Assembly (NCBI GenBank): GCA_025463665.1
Contig: JAODAY010000005.1
Coordinates: 1-7,825 of the forward strand
Direction: 5' to 3'
Length of the DNA: 7,825 nucleotides
Source of the DNA: Microbacteriaceae bacterium
GTDB taxonomy: Bacteria > Actinomycetota > Actinomycetes > Actinomycetales > Microbacteriaceae
This document shows positions 6,677 to 7,825 of this stretch, one piece after another (position 1 is the stretch's first letter; every line of letters begins with the position of its first letter). The translations under genes and the position numbers were made by a program. A model generated the notes under the pieces. It did no database searches. It had not been told where the DNA came from and was given only the letters and a program-made list of their open reading frames with translations.

Positions 6677-6698
6677 TGTCGTACCCCTCACCTACGGT
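6677..6698 (+). promoter_or_regulatory. Second recA promoter candidate, resembling the RecA-independent damage promoter
   Basis: TGTCG (6677-6681) and TACGGT (6693-6698) have the spacing of the mycobacterial RecA-NDp pattern TTGTCRGTG-N8-TAN3T. The TGTCR core and the -10 fit, but the GTG that should follow TGTCR is TAC here and the first T is A. The start would be near 6705, about 100 nt before recA. Like the mycobacterial P1, it lies closer to recA than the LexA-controlled promoter. Confidence 0.35.
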
Positions 6699-6712
6699 GG
6701 AAACAACTGAAA

Positions 6713-6772
6713 CCAGCCTTTGTCGGGAGGCTGGGGGCCTTGCACGATCGGCTCCCAGTGACACGACAGCCT
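6713..6772 (+). promoter_or_regulatory. recA leader with alternative stem-loops
   Basis: CCAGCCT (6713-6719) pairs with AGGCTGG (6728-6734) in a 7-bp stem, extendable by one T-G pair. A second copy of CAGCCT (6767-6772) could take the same AGGCTG partner (6728-6733). Other pairings crossing the first stem are TGTCG/CGACA (6721-6725, 6764-6768) and CTGGG/CCCAG (6731-6735, 6754-6758). The ribosome site at 6794-6800 is left free in all of these. Confidence 0.4.
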
Positions 6773-6806
6773 ATGGGCAGCAACCACGACTCCAAGGAGA
6801 CACACA

Positions 6807-7820
<1,014 letters not shown>

Positions 7821-7825
7821 GCCAT

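Larger units (their letters stand above)
6391..6806. other. 416-nt gene-free region between the DUF3046 gene and recA
   Basis: No coding frame here resembles a known protein, and the frames that cross it are shadows. The first half (6391-6540) is very GC-rich and holds hairpin-forming repeats: GGGC/GCCC at 6514-6525 around GTTA, plus those listed separately. The second half holds the recA control elements: a ClgR-box core, the SOS box, two promoter candidates, an 8-bp inverted repeat, and a structured leader. No tRNA or recognised structured RNA family was identified by eye. Confidence 0.7.

Overview
This window looks like chromosomal DNA of a high-GC actinobacterium, probably Microbacteriaceae (order Micrococcales). 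The reasons are the GC-rich third codon positions, frequent GTG starts, an actinobacterial FtsK/PgsA/ClgR/DUF3046/RecA gene order, a mycobacterial-type SOS box, and the style of the RecA and FtsK proteins. All genes lie on the + strand. The family is inferred from sequence style and was not searched.

Layout. (1) Bases 1-1535 hold the tail of an ABC-transporter ATPase overlapping a MacB/FtsX-type permease, an ordinary exporter pair. (2) Bases 1614-5551 hold ftsK (DNA translocase), pgsA (phosphatidylglycerolphosphate synthase) and a stand-alone CinA C-terminal domain (NMN amidohydrolase family). They are tightly packed: 4 nt separate ftsK and pgsA, and pgsA overlaps cinA by 8 nt. (3) A 198-nt, AT-richer control region precedes clgR, the HTH activator of Clp protease genes, which ends at a strong intrinsic terminator. 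(4) A small DUF3046 gene follows, then 416 nt without a gene but dense in regulatory-looking sequence, then a complete recA that ends 5 nt before the window edge. recX would be expected next.

How it fits together. Chromosome segregation (FtsK), envelope lipid synthesis (PgsA), NAD salvage (CinA), proteolytic stress control (ClgR) and recombination/SOS (RecA) share one neighbourhood. A related order exists in Mycobacterium (ftsK-argA-pgsA3-clgR-pspA ... DUF3046-recA-recX). Here argA and pspA are absent from the equivalent positions and cinA is present.

No previously undescribed gene system is visible; every gene belongs to a known family. The parts worth a second look are the control regions. 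clgR has a near-consensus ECF sigma (SigR/SigH/SigE-type) promoter whose -10 element is the spacer of a perfect inverted repeat. recA has a LexA box, an adjacent 8-bp inverted repeat, a ClgR-box core, a second promoter candidate resembling the mycobacterial RecA-independent damage promoter, and a leader with mutually exclusive pairings. ftsK and the DUF3046 gene both look leaderless.
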